The position numbers were made by a program, and so were the translations under genes. A DNA stretch of 64,000 bases, from the NCBI RefSeq assembly GCF_013283785.1, contig NZ_JABCPZ010000007.1, positions 42,689-106,688 on the forward strand. Reading direction: 5' to 3'. Of this stretch, positions 51,006 to 59,452 are shown piece after piece (position 1 is the stretch's first letter; every line of letters starts with the position of its first letter). The stretch comes from Nonomuraea antri (GTDB lineage Bacteria > Actinomycetota > Actinomycetes > Streptosporangiales > Streptosporangiaceae). The notes below the pieces were generated by a model. It made no database searches, was not told where the DNA came from, and worked only from the letters and a program-made list of their open reading frames with translations.

Positions 51006-52094
51006 ATGTCGGAGTCGGGCTGGTTACGCGCCTTCCACCTGCTGTTCTACGGCTGCCTCGGGCTCGCGGCCACGGTGTCCGTGCTGCGGCTCGGCCCCGA
51101 TCCCGTCACGGTCGGCGCGCTCGCCGTGATCGCCGCCTGGTACGGCTGGTTCGTGGCGCGCCGGCCCGGCCTGCTCGAACGGCTGCACCCGATGGGCTGG
51201 CACCTGCTGGTGCTGCTCGGGCTGCTGTTCGTGCTCATCTCGCGCGACCCGCTGTTCGAGATCATGGTGTTCGGCATGGTGGCGCTGCCGTACGTGATGC
51301 TGCCGTACCGGTGGGGGCACGTCGGGGCGGTGCTGCTCGTGCTGGTGGCCGCCCAGGCGAGCGGGCGGATCGAGGAGGCCGTCCGCCAGCCGGTCGTGCT
51401 GGCGGTGCTGGCCGGGAACTTCGCGCTGGTCATCGTCATGGGGACGTTCGTGCAGGCCCTCGTCAAGCACGGCGAGCAGGCCAGGACGGTGGGCACGCTG
51501 GAGGAGCGGGCCAGGCTGGCCAGGGAGATCCACGACACCCTCGCCCAGGGCTTCAGCGGCATCATCACGCAACTGGAGGCCGCCGAGCAGGCCGGCGCCG
51601 AGCCGGAGGCGGTACGCGCGCGCATCGCGGTGGCCAAGCGGCTGGCCCGCGAGAGCCTCAACGAGGCCAGGCGCTCGGTCGAGGCGCTGCGGCCAGAGCC
51701 GCTGGAACACGCCGAGCTGCCCGAGGCGCTGTCGGCCGTCGCCGAGCGCTGGAGCGACGGCATCGGCGTCCCGGTGTCGGTCGCGGTCGACGGCGAGCCG
51801 CGCCGGCTGCCCAGGGAGGTGGAGACGACCGTGCTGCGCGCCGCCCAGGAAGCGCTCGCCAACGTGGCCAAACACGCCAAGGCCGGACGGGCCGCGCTCA
51901 CCCTGTCGTACATGGACGACCAGGTCACGCTGGACGTGCTGGACGACGGCGCCGGCTTCGACCCCGGCGCCGCGGCCGGCGGCTACGGGCTGGTCGCGAT
52001 GCGCGAACGGGCCGAGCGCTCCGGCGGTACGGTGATCGTGGAGTCCACCCCGGGCGAAGGGACCGCGTTGTGCCTGAGCATCCCCTGCGCCTGA
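51006..52094 (+). CDS. Sensor histidine kinase (NarL/DesK type, HisKA_3)
   Basis: 362 residues. Five to six membrane helices (about 8-150) with very short outside loops suggest sensing within the membrane, as in DesK or LiaS. Phospho-acceptor His176 in LAREIHDTLAQGFSGIITQLEAAE, ATPase domain with VLRAAQEALANVAKHAKA (N box) and DDGAGFDP, GYGLVAMRERAERSGG. Starts 7 bases after the permease stop; overlaps its partner regulator by 25 bases. Likely detects envelope stress or the exported compound. Confidence 0.92.
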   Translation: MSESGWLRAFHLLFYGCLGLAATVSVLRLGPDPVTVGALAVIAAWYGWFVARRPGLLERLHPMGWHLLVLLGLLFVLISRDPLFEIMVFGMVALPYVMLPYRWGHVGAVLLVLVAAQASGRIEEAVRQPVVLAVLAGNFALVIVMGTFVQALVKHGEQARTVGTLEERARLAREIHDTLAQGFSGIITQLEAAEQAGAEPEAVRARIAVAKRLARESLNEARRSVEALRPEPLEHAELPEALSAVAERWSDGIGVPVSVAVDGEPRRLPREVETTVLRAAQEALANVAKHAKAGRAALTLSYMDDQVTLDVLDDGAGFDPGAAAGGYGLVAMRERAERSGGTVIVESTPGEGTALCLSIPCA

Positions 52095-52699
52095 TGATCG
52101 TCGACGACCACCCGGTGGTCCGCGACGGGCTGCGCGGCATGTTCGACGGCGTGCCCGACATCGCGGTGGTGGCCGAGGCGGGCGACGGCCACGAGGCGCT
52201 CGCCCGGGCGCGCGCCGAGCGGCCCGAGGTCGTGCTGATGGACCTGCGCATGCCCGGGCTCGACGGCGTCGGCGCCATCGAGCGCCTGCACGCCACCCAT
52301 CCGGGGATCCGCGTCATCGTGCTGACCACCTACGACACCGACGCGGACGTCTCGCGCGCGCTGGCCGCGGGCGTGGCCGGCTACCTGCTCAAGGACGCGC
52401 CACGGGAGACCCTGCACCAGGCCGTGCGCACGGCCGCCGCGGGCGGGCGGGTGCTCGCGCCCGCGATCACGTCCAGGCTGATGGACGGCCTGGCGCCGGA
52501 GCGGGGCGGCACGCCCAGCCCGCGCGAGCTGGAGGTGCTCAGGCTGATCGCCAGGGGCGCGGCCAACAAGGAGGTCGCCCGCGCCCTGCTGATCAGCGAG
52601 ACCACCGTGAAGACCCATCTCAAGCACGTCTTCGCCAAGCTCGGCGTCGACAACCGGGCCGCCGCGGTGGTGGCCGCGCTGGAACGCGGCCTGCTCTGA
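52070..52699 (+). CDS. NarL/LuxR-type response regulator
   Basis: 209 residues from GTG 52070 inside the kinase gene, with GAAGGGA upstream. Receiver domain with Asp12/Asp13, phosphorylation Asp58 in VVLMDLRMPG and Lys in YLLKDAP; LuxR-type helix-turn-helix PSPRELEVLRLIARGAANKEVARALLISETTVKTHLKHVFAKLGV. Partner of the upstream kinase; by analogy it activates the adjacent ABC exporter genes. Confidence 0.93.
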   Translation: MPEHPLRLMIVDDHPVVRDGLRGMFDGVPDIAVVAEAGDGHEALARARAERPEVVLMDLRMPGLDGVGAIERLHATHPGIRVIVLTTYDTDADVSRALAAGVAGYLLKDAPRETLHQAVRTAAAGGRVLAPAITSRLMDGLAPERGGTPSPRELEVLRLIARGAANKEVARALLISETTVKTHLKHVFAKLGVDNRAAAVVAALERGLL

Positions 52700-52712
52700 G
52701 CGGGCTCAGAGC
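52693..52712. terminator. 20-bp palindrome containing both stop codons of convergent genes
   Basis: GCTCTGAGC-GG-GCTCAGAGC: arms 52693-52701 and 52704-52712. The TGA of the response regulator and the TGA (minus strand) of the isomerase gene lie symmetrically in the arms, the same arrangement as at the dxs/DedA junction. Confidence 0.5.
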
Positions 52713-53566
52713 ACCACTTCGGCGTAGCGGGTCTTCATGGTGGCGAGCACGTCGTCGGGGTCGGCGGCCCAGACGTCGGCGTTGAAGATCTCCACCTCGA
52801 TGTCGCCGGTGTAGCCGGCCGCCAGCACCGCCCGGGTGATCGGCGCGAAGTCGATCACGCCGTCGCCCATCATGCCCCGGCCGAGCAGCACGTCGGCGGG
52901 CAGCGGGTGCAGGTAGTCGCACACCTGGTAGGAGGCGATCCTGTCGCCGGCCCTGGCGATGTCGTCGAACAGGCGCGGGTCCCACCACACGTGGAAGGTG
53001 TCGACCACCACGCCGACCTGCTCGCCCGGGTACGCCAGGCTCAGGTCGAGCGCCTGGCCGAGCGTGGACAGCACCGCCCGGTCCGGGCAGTAGATCGGGT
53101 GCAGCGGCTCCAGGGCCAGCCTGACCCCGCGCTCGCCGGCGTACGGCGCGAGCACCGACAGCGCCTCGGCCACACGCTCGCGCGCCGCGCCGACGTCGCG
53201 GGTGAAGCCGGCGGGCAGCGGCTCGCCCGGCTTGACCCCGGGCAGCCCGCCGACGACCAGCACCAGGCAGGCCGCGTCCAGCTCGGCGGCCTCGTCGATG
53301 GCGCGCCGGTTGTCGTCGAGCGCGGCGGCGAACGCCTGCCGGCCCTCCTCGCCTGGCAGCCCGCCCGCGGTCAGGAAGCCGCCACGGCACAGCGATGACA
53401 CCCGCAGCCCGGCCGCGCGCACCAGCTTGACGCTCTCGGCCAGGCCCTGCTCGGCCACCTTCTCCCGCCACAGCCCGACCGCCTCCAGGCCGTGACGCAC
53501 GCAGCCGTCGACCGCCTCGGCGACCGACCACCTGCGGGTGGTCCACTGGTTCAGCGACAGACTCAT
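52706..53566 (-). CDS. Sugar phosphate isomerase/epimerase-like TIM barrel
   Basis: 286 residues, ATG 53566. TIM barrel of the same superfamily as the protein at 45.1 kb but only distantly similar: GLEAVGLWREKV, VRLALEPLHPIYCP, VGVVVDTFHVWWDP, IASYQVCDYLHPLPA, DIEVEIFNADVWA. Metal ligands Glu (LEPLH), Asp/His (VDTFHVWW), and Glu (VEIF) are present. Last gene of an operon with a DUF993 aldolase-like and a Gfo/Idh/MocA oxidoreductase; together they look like a route degrading an oxidised sugar or inositol-like polyol. Confidence 0.85.
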   Translation of the reverse strand: MSLSLNQWTTRRWSVAEAVDGCVRHGLEAVGLWREKVAEQGLAESVKLVRAAGLRVSSLCRGGFLTAGGLPGEEGRQAFAAALDDNRRAIDEAAELDAACLVLVVGGLPGVKPGEPLPAGFTRDVGAARERVAEALSVLAPYAGERGVRLALEPLHPIYCPDRAVLSTLGQALDLSLAYPGEQVGVVVDTFHVWWDPRLFDDIARAGDRIASYQVCDYLHPLPADVLLGRGMMGDGVIDFAPITRAVLAAGYTGDIEVEIFNADVWAADPDDVLATMKTRYAEVVL

Positions 53567-54726
53567 AGCCCGTGCACCGCCAGCAGGGCCCGCATCCGGC
53601 GCACGGCCAGCTCCTGGTCGGCCAGCAGCCCGGCCTGGTCGGCCAGGCGGAACACCTCGGCCAGGTGCGTCAGCGACCGCGCCGACTGGGCGCCGTTGAC
53701 CATCGCGAACGCGTCCTGGTGGCCGTTCAGCCAGGCCAGGAACACGATGCCGGTCTTGTAGTGGTAGGTCGGCGTCTCGAAGATCTTCCGCGACAGGGCG
53801 ACCGTGGGGGCCAGGATGGCGTCGTACTCGGCCAGCAGCCGCTCGCGGCCGGCCTCGTCGCAGGCGGACTCGGCCGCGTCCAGCACGTGCAGCGCGGCGG
53901 CCGCGGCCGGGGCGATCGCGTCGAAGATGCCCAGCAGCGCGTGCGAGCCGGACTTGATCAGCGACGGGTAGTTGAAGTCGTCGCCGGTGTACAGCCTGAC
54001 CCCGGCCGGCAGCGCGGCGCGCAGGCCGATCTCGTGCTCCTCGTCCAGCAGCGACACCTTCACGCCGTCGACCATCCCGGCGTGGGCGTGGATCAGCTCC
54101 AGGAACGAGTCGGTGGCCGCCGCGACGTCGCGCGAGCCCCAGTATCCGGCCAGCTGCGGGTCGAACATCTCGCCCAGCCAGTGCAGGATCACCGGCCGCT
54201 CGGCCAGCCCGAACAGCTTGCCGTACACCTGGTGGTAGTCGGCGGGCCCGGTGGCGGCGCGGGCGAGCTGGCGCGAGGCCATGACGATCACGCCCGCGCC
54301 GGCCGCCTGCACGGTCTCGATCTGCTCGGCGTACGCGGCGGTGATCGTGGACAGGTCGGCCGCGCCCGGCGCGTGGTCGGTGCCCGCGCCGCAGGCCACC
54401 AGCCGCGCCGGGTCGCCGAAAGCGCGGGCCTCGGCGGCGCTGCGCGTGATCAGCTCCTTGGTCGCGGCCCAGTCCAGGCCCATGTTGCGCTGGGCGGTGT
54501 CCATGGCGTCGGCCACGCGCAGTCCGTGCCGCCACAGGTGGTGACGGAAGGCCAGCGTGGCGTCCCAGTCGACGGCGGCGGGGGAGCCCGGCGTGTTGTC
54601 GCCGAGCGGGTCGGCCACCACGTGCGCCGCCGCGTAGACCACCCGGCTCGTGGCCGGGGTGTCGAGCACCGGCCAGGTCACCGGGTCGCGCAGCTCGTAC
54701 GCGCCGCCGGGCAGGTCGATTCTCAC
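53563..54726 (-). CDS. DUF993 (dihydrodipicolinate synthase-like) protein
   Basis: 387 residues from a GTG at 54726 overlapping the oxidoreductase stop; the larger frame upstream is a shadow. Sequence contains RHHLWRHGLRVADAMDTAQRNMGLDW, GAGVIVMASRQLA, HWLGEMFDPQLAGYWGS, DGVKVSLLDEEHEI and YTGDDFNYP, which match DUF993, a group assigned to the DHDPS/N-acetylneuraminate-lyase aldolase fold. The Lys in GVKVSL sits where the Schiff-base lysine of that fold would be. Probably a retro-aldol or dehydratase step of the operon pathway; reaction unknown. Confidence 0.8.
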   Translation of the reverse strand: MRIDLPGGAYELRDPVTWPVLDTPATSRVVYAAAHVVADPLGDNTPGSPAAVDWDATLAFRHHLWRHGLRVADAMDTAQRNMGLDWAATKELITRSAAEARAFGDPARLVACGAGTDHAPGAADLSTITAAYAEQIETVQAAGAGVIVMASRQLARAATGPADYHQVYGKLFGLAERPVILHWLGEMFDPQLAGYWGSRDVAAATDSFLELIHAHAGMVDGVKVSLLDEEHEIGLRAALPAGVRLYTGDDFNYPSLIKSGSHALLGIFDAIAPAAAAALHVLDAAESACDEAGRERLLAEYDAILAPTVALSRKIFETPTYHYKTGIVFLAWLNGHQDAFAMVNGAQSARSLTHLAEVFRLADQAGLLADQELAVRRMRALLAVHGL

Positions 54727-55868
54727 AGCGCCGGCACCTCGATCCTGCGGCCCTCGGCCGACGAGCGCAGGCCCAGCTCGGCCAGCTGCACGCCGCGGGC
54801 CCCCGAGGCGAAGTCGTTCGGGAACGGCGCGTCCTCCAGCACGTGCCGGACGAACATCTCCCACTGGATCTTGAACCCGTTGTCGAACTCGGCGTTGTCC
54901 GGCACTTCCTGCCAGTCGTCGCGGAAGCGGGCGGTGACCGGCAGGTCGGGGTTCCAGACCGGCTTCGGGGTGGTGGCGCGCGACTGGGCGCGGCAGTTGC
55001 GCAGGCCGGCGACGGCGCTGCCGTGCGTGCCGTCCACCTGGAACTCCACCAGTTCGTCGCGGTTGACGCGGACCGTCCAGGAGGAGTTGATCTGCGCGAT
55101 CACGCCGCCTTCGAGCTCGAAGATCCCGTACGCGGCGTCGTCGGCGGTGGCGTCGTACGGCTTGCCCTGCTCGTCCACGCGGGCGGGGATGTGCGTGACG
55201 GCCTTGGCGTAGACGGACTCGACCCGGCCGAACAGGTTCTCCAGCACGTAGTGCCAGTGCGGGAACATGTCGAGCACGATGCCGCCGCCGTCCTCGGCCC
55301 GGTAGTTCCAGGACGGGCGCTGCGCCTCCTGCCAGTCGCCCTCGAACACCCAGTAGCCGAACTCGCCGCGCACCGACAGGATCTGACCGAAGAAGCCGCC
55401 GTCGATCAGCCGCTTCAGCTTGAGCAGGCCGGGCAGGAAGAGCTTGTCCTGCACGACGCCGTTCTTGACGCCCTTGGCGGCGGCGGCCTCGGCCAGCGCG
55501 ACGGCCTCCTGCACCGACTCGGCCGTGGGCTTCTCGGCGTAGATGTGCTTGCCCGCGTCGATGGCCTTGAGCACGGCCTGCACCCGGGCGGTGGTGACCT
55601 GGGCGTCGAAGTAGATCAGGTTGGCGTCGTCGGCGAGCGCGGCGTCGAGGTCGGTGGTGAAGTCCGCGATCCCGTGCCTGGCCGCCAGGTCGGCGAGCTT
55701 GTCGGCGTTGCGCCCGACGAGGACGGGGTTGAGCTTCACCCTGGAGCCGTCGGAGAGCGCGACGCCGCCCTGCTCGTTGATGGCCAGGACGGAGCGGACC
55801 AGGTGCTGGCGGTAGCCCATCCGGCCGGTGACGCCGTTCATCACGACGCCGATGGTGCGCACGCTCAT
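54723..55868 (-). CDS. Gfo/Idh/MocA-family oxidoreductase
   Basis: 381 residues, ATG 55868 with AAAGGA upstream. N-terminal Rossmann TIGVVMNGVTGRMGYRQHL, then AGKHIYAEKPTAESVQEAV (the EKP motif with the catalytic Lys) and a C-terminal domain with GGGIVLDMFPHWHYVLENLFG, where the Asp and His of the D...H catalytic pair can be seen. NAD(P)-dependent oxidation of a sugar or polyol. The N-terminus resembles DapB-like GxxGRMG. First gene of the operon and next to a perfect LacI-type operator. Confidence 0.88.
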   Translation of the reverse strand: MSVRTIGVVMNGVTGRMGYRQHLVRSVLAINEQGGVALSDGSRVKLNPVLVGRNADKLADLAARHGIADFTTDLDAALADDANLIYFDAQVTTARVQAVLKAIDAGKHIYAEKPTAESVQEAVALAEAAAAKGVKNGVVQDKLFLPGLLKLKRLIDGGFFGQILSVRGEFGYWVFEGDWQEAQRPSWNYRAEDGGGIVLDMFPHWHYVLENLFGRVESVYAKAVTHIPARVDEQGKPYDATADDAAYGIFELEGGVIAQINSSWTVRVNRDELVEFQVDGTHGSAVAGLRNCRAQSRATTPKPVWNPDLPVTARFRDDWQEVPDNAEFDNGFKIQWEMFVRHVLEDAPFPNDFASGARGVQLAELGLRSSAEGRRIEVPAL

Positions 55869-55881
55869 GGGATTCCTTTCG

Positions 55882-55897
55882 GGGAAAGCGCTTTCCC
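55882..55897. promoter_or_regulatory. Perfect 16-bp LacI-type operator GGGAAAGCGCTTTCCC
   Basis: Exact palindrome, 14 bases upstream of the oxidoreductase ATG. Matches the imperfect dyad at 44008-44021 in arms and CG centre, linking this operon to the LacI-type regulator at 44.0 kb; another LacI protein elsewhere cannot be excluded. Confidence 0.75.
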
Positions 55898-55908
55898 GAA
55901 CGGTACGA

Positions 55909-55938
55909 CCGCGCCACTGAACACGTCAAGTGGCGCGG
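55909..55938 (-). terminator. Hairpin after rnd
   Basis: CCGCGCCACT (55909-55918) and AGTGGCGCGG (55929-55938), exact 10-bp stem with 10-base loop, 22 bases past the rnd stop on the minus strand and upstream of the next operon's operator. Confidence 0.7.
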
Positions 55939-55959
55939 CCCGGCCCGTGGCCGCCGCGA

Positions 55960-57180
55960 TCAGAGCTCGTTGCCCAGCCGGGACAACGCCTTGGCCAGGG
56001 CATGCGCGGTCAGCGAGAGCTGCCAGCGCCTGGCGCCCAGCTCGCGCAGCCGCTCGGTCACGCTCTCGCCGGTGATCTGCGCCGGCGGCTCCCAGGTGAG
56101 CCTGCGCACCGCGTCGGGCTGCAGCAGGTTCTCCGTGGGCATGTGGTGTTCCTCGGCGAGCGCGGCCACCACCGCCCTGGCCGCGGCCAGCCGCTTGGCG
56201 GCCGCCGGATCGCGGTCGGCCCACCGGTTCGGCGGCGGCGGGCCCTCGCCGGCCGTGCTCGGCTGCGGGAGCTGGCCGTCGGGGAGCTGGCGGGCGCGGG
56301 TGACCGCGGCGAGCCAGTCGCCCATGTGCCTGCGGGCGCTGCGGCCGGTGAAGGCCGAGATCTCGGTCAGCGCCTTCTTGGTGCGCGGGCCCTCCAGCGC
56401 GGCGGTGACGATCGCGGCGTCGGGCAGCACCCGGCCGGGGGCCAGGTCGTTCTCGCGGGCGATGCGGTCGCGCATCGTCCACAGCTCGCGCACGATCGCC
56501 AGCGCGCGCACGTTGCGCACCTTGTGGATGCCGGACGTGCGCCGCCACGGATCGGACCTGGGCGCCGGCGGCGGGGTGCCGAGCACGGCGGCGAACTCCT
56601 CGCGCGCCCACTCCAGCTTGCCGCTCTCGTCCAGCTCCCGGTGGAGCACGTCACGCAGCTCCACCAGCACCTCGACGTCGAGCGCCGCGTAACGCAGCCA
56701 GTCTTCGGGCAGCGGCCTGGTGGACCAGTCGGCGGCCGAATGGCCCTTCTCCAGCCGGAGCCCGAGCACGGTCTCGACCATCGTGCCCAGGCCCACGCGC
56801 TCGTAGCCGAGCAGGCGGCCGGCCAGCTCGGTGTCGAACATCGTGCGCGGCTTGAAGCCGACCTCCATCAGGCACGGCAGGTCCTGGGACGCGGCGTGCA
56901 GCACGATCTCCGCCTCGGCCACCGCCGCGTCGAGCGCGGACAGATCGGGGCAGGCGATCGGGTCGATCAGCGCCGTGCCCGCGCCGGCGCGGCGCAACTG
57001 CACCAGGTAGGCGCGGTTGCCGTAGCGGTAGCCGGAGGCGCGCTCGGCGTCGACGGCCACCGGGCCGGAGCCGGCCGCGAAGGACTCCACCGTGCGCGCG
57101 AGCGCGTCGGCGTCGGCGATGACCGGCGGAATGCCCTCGCTCGGTTCGAGCAGTGGCACGACGGTACGTTCTTCTGTCAC
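55960..57180 (-). CDS. rnd: Ribonuclease D family 3'-5' exonuclease
   Basis: 406 residues from GTG 57180. DEDDy exonuclease domain: Asp44 and Glu46 (VAVDAERASG), Asp100 (HAASQDLPCL), Tyr164 and Asp168 (YAALDVEVLVEL) are all present. An HRDC domain follows (about 215-295, NVRALAIVRELWTMRDRIARENDLAPGRVL), then a second helical region. RNase D trims 3' ends of tRNA and other structured RNAs. Last gene of a minus-strand run with a DUF3000 gene and a small zinc-ribbon gene, a common actinobacterial arrangement. Confidence 0.92.
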   Translation of the reverse strand: MTEERTVVPLLEPSEGIPPVIADADALARTVESFAAGSGPVAVDAERASGYRYGNRAYLVQLRRAGAGTALIDPIACPDLSALDAAVAEAEIVLHAASQDLPCLMEVGFKPRTMFDTELAGRLLGYERVGLGTMVETVLGLRLEKGHSAADWSTRPLPEDWLRYAALDVEVLVELRDVLHRELDESGKLEWAREEFAAVLGTPPPAPRSDPWRRTSGIHKVRNVRALAIVRELWTMRDRIARENDLAPGRVLPDAAIVTAALEGPRTKKALTEISAFTGRSARRHMGDWLAAVTRARQLPDGQLPQPSTAGEGPPPPNRWADRDPAAAKRLAAARAVVAALAEEHHMPTENLLQPDAVRRLTWEPPAQITGESVTERLRELGARRWQLSLTAHALAKALSRLGNEL

Positions 57181-57225
57181 GAGTTCACCGGCCTCATGAC
57201 GTATGTGCTGTGTTGACTTGTGCCC

Positions 57226-57873
57226 TCACTTCGTTCGGTCACTCTCCGGATCATCACGTCGGCGGGGCAGGGCTGCCACGTCCGGTGGGAGCGGCGGGAT
57301 CCCCGCCGCCAGGCACATGAGGTCGCACCAGGCGGCGACATGGCCGGAGAGGTCCTCCTGGGCCGGAGACCACGAGGCCCGCAGTTCGAGCTCGGTGGTG
57401 ACCGGGTCTTCGGCCTTGTTGCCGAACCCCTCGGACACGGCTCTAGTCACGGTACCGCCGGCGGCGGAGTAGTCGGCTTGATGCGCGTCGAGAGCCTCGG
57501 TCAGCCAGCTCCAGGCGACGGGCCCGAGCAGCGGGTCGGAGGTGATCTCCGGCTCCATGTCGGCCCGGACGTAGGCCACGAGCCTGAAGGGGCCCTCCCA
57601 GCCGCGCTGGCCGTCGGGGTCGTAGAGCAGGATCAGCCTGCCGACCGCCAGCTCGTCGTCGTCGCGGTAGACGGACGCGCCGATGGCGGCCGAGTACGGC
57701 GCCAGCCGCTGCGGCGCGGGCAGGTCCTCGAGCTCGATCTCCGGCCTGACCTCGGCCGGCCGCAGGCTCTCCACGGCACGCGTGAACGCGGCGGGCGGCG
57801 GCGGCTGGTCACCGAGGGTCATAGCCGAAGCGTAGGTCGAAGGTGGACGGAAGGGGACCACGGGGGTGCTCAT
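57226..57873 (-). CDS. DUF3000 family protein
   Basis: 215 residues if started at ATG 57873, 9 bases after the zinc-ribbon stop; an internal ATG at 57822 is an alternative (198 residues), neither with a clear ribosome site. PAAFTRAVESLRPAEVRPEIELEDLPAPQRLAPYSAAIGASV and WSPAQEDLSGHVAAWCDLMCLAAGIPPLPP are the conserved DUF3000 blocks. Function unknown; almost always beside rnd in actinobacteria, so an RNA-metabolism link is plausible. Confidence 0.85.
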   Translation of the reverse strand: MSTPVVPFRPPSTYASAMTLGDQPPPPAAFTRAVESLRPAEVRPEIELEDLPAPQRLAPYSAAIGASVYRDDDELAVGRLILLYDPDGQRGWEGPFRLVAYVRADMEPEITSDPLLGPVAWSWLTEALDAHQADYSAAGGTVTRAVSEGFGNKAEDPVTTELELRASWSPAQEDLSGHVAAWCDLMCLAAGIPPLPPDVAALPRRRDDPESDRTK

Positions 57874-57882
57874 CCTTGAAGA

Positions 57883-58104
57883 TCAAGCCGCTGCCGTAAC
57901 CAGCTGGCGGACCGGTCGGACGGACTCGGCCAGGCCGAGCAGGATCGCGTGGCCGCATTCGAGGCAGGCCCACTCGGGGCACTGGCCCGTTTCGTGCCCG
58001 TCGAGGCAGGGCGGCTGCTCGAACAGCCGCTCGCCGGCGCAGGAAGCACAGTAGTCACTGCGGTGCTCCGGGGAACTCCACAACGCGCTCATCGCCCTTG
58101 TCAT
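57883..58104 (-). CDS. Small zinc-ribbon protein
   Basis: 73 residues from ATG 58104 with GAAAGG upstream. Six cysteines (19, 22, 33, 42, 47, 50) in two CxxC pairs, YCASC and ACLECG, plus CLDGHETGQC, the pattern of a structural zinc ribbon. Role unknown. First gene of the run leading to DUF3000 and rnd. A longer frame to 58323 is not supported. Confidence 0.7.
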   Translation of the reverse strand: MTRAMSALWSSPEHRSDYCASCAGERLFEQPPCLDGHETGQCPEWACLECGHAILLGLAESVRPVRQLVTAAA

Positions 58105-58420
58105 CGCACTGCGGCCTTTCTTCGGGTCGTGGCTCCGACGTTGGCACGAGCCGCTGACAATTCCCCGCATCGCGCTCGGCGTGTCCTGAAAGTGGTCGGT
58201 GAATCGGTGCCGCGCGGTGGCTTGGCGAACATTTGGTCCAGCCGAGACCGGCTCTCTGGCGACCCATGGCAAGCGTTCGACCCGCAGGTGACGCCGATGG
58301 CGGGCAGACCGGTAAACCTTCATCGGCCTATCTGATCATGATTTTGGGTCTCCAATGCATATTTTTCCGACACCTCGCGCCGGTGTCGGGGGCGACCCAC
58401 GGCCATGGCACCCTTGGAGG
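58105..58420. other. 316-bp divergent promoter region of the zinc-ribbon and hemE genes
   Basis: No credible gene. The half nearest hemE has the AT-rich run ATCATGATTTTGGG...GCATATTTTTCC (58335-58371), the only one in this section, likely holding the hemE promoter. I see no riboswitch fold or clear operator dyad. Confidence 0.5.
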
Positions 58421-59449
58421 GTGAACCTCGCCGACTCCGCGTTCCTGCGCGCCTGCCGACGCCAGCCCGTCCCGCACACCCCGGTCTGGTACATGCGCCA
58501 GGCCGGCCGCTCGCTGCCCGAATACCTGAAGGTGCGCGAGGGTGTGCCCATGCTGACCGCGTGCGCGACGCCGGAGCTGATCGTCGAGATCACCATGCAG
58601 CCCGTCCGCCGCTACGGCGTCGACGCGGCCATCTTCTTCAGCGACATCGTGGTGCCGCTCAAGGCCATCGGCGTCGACCTCGACATCAAGCCGGGCGTCG
58701 GCCCGGTGGTGGCCCAGCCGATCCGCGACGCCGCCGGCCTCGACGCGCTGCGCCCGCTGGAGCCCGGCGACCTGCCGTACGTCACCGAGGCCATCCAGGC
58801 GCTGGTCGGCGAGCTTGGCGGCACGCCGCTGATCGGGTTCGCCGGAGCGCCGTTCACGCTCGGCTCGTACCTGATCGAGGGCGGCCCGTCCAAGAACCAC
58901 GACCGCACCAAGGCCATGATGTACGGCGAGCCCGAGCTGTGGCACGCGCTGATGGGCCGGCTGACCGACATCGTCCTCGCGCACCTGCGCATCCAGGTGG
59001 CGGCCGGGGCCTCGGCGATCCAGCTCTTCGACTCGTGGGTGGGCGCGGTCGCCCCCGCCGAATACCGCGAGTTCATCCTGCCGCACACCCGCCGCATCTT
59101 CGAGGGCATCCAGCCGGACGTGCCGCGCATCCACTTCGGCGTCGGCACCGGCGAGCTGCTCGGCGTGCTCGGCGAAGCCGGGGCCGACGTCGTCGGCGTC
59201 GACTGGCGGGTGCCACTCGACGAGGCCGCCCGCCGGGTCGGCCCCGGCAAGGCGCTGCAGGGCAACCTCGACCCGGCCATCCTGCTCGCGCCCTGGGAGG
59301 TCGTCGAGCGCAAGGCGCTGGAGATCCTGCGGCGCGGCGAGTCGGCCGAGGGCCACGTGTTCAACCTGGGGCACGGCGTGCTGCCCTCGACCGACCCCGA
59401 CCAGCTCAAGCGCCTGACCGACCTGGTGCACGAGCACGGCCGGGGCTAG
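58421..59449 (+). CDS. hemE: Uroporphyrinogen decarboxylase
   Basis: 342 residues. GTG 58421 gives the family start VNLADSAFLRACRRQPVPHTPVWYMRQAGRSLPEY; an in-frame ATG at 58355 adds 22 unrelated residues. GGAGG abuts the GTG with no spacing, which is odd and could mean weak or leaderless initiation. FFSDIVVPLKAIGVD (substrate Asp), AGAPFTLGSYLIEGG, VFNLGHGVLPSTDPD are conserved. Decarboxylates uroporphyrinogen III to coproporphyrinogen III, the entry to the haem branch that hemY and hemQ nearby complete. Confidence 0.95.
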   Translation: MNLADSAFLRACRRQPVPHTPVWYMRQAGRSLPEYLKVREGVPMLTACATPELIVEITMQPVRRYGVDAAIFFSDIVVPLKAIGVDLDIKPGVGPVVAQPIRDAAGLDALRPLEPGDLPYVTEAIQALVGELGGTPLIGFAGAPFTLGSYLIEGGPSKNHDRTKAMMYGEPELWHALMGRLTDIVLAHLRIQVAAGASAIQLFDSWVGAVAPAEYREFILPHTRRIFEGIQPDVPRIHFGVGTGELLGVLGEAGADVVGVDWRVPLDEAARRVGPGKALQGNLDPAILLAPWEVVERKALEILRRGESAEGHVFNLGHGVLPSTDPDQLKRLTDLVHEHGRG

Positions 59450-59452
59450 CCG

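Noticed and set aside
49587..52699. The ABC exporter and two-component set as part of a lanthipeptide or other cluster
   Set aside because: No precursor or modification genes are adjacent; the set is complete as a DesKR-type regulated exporter.
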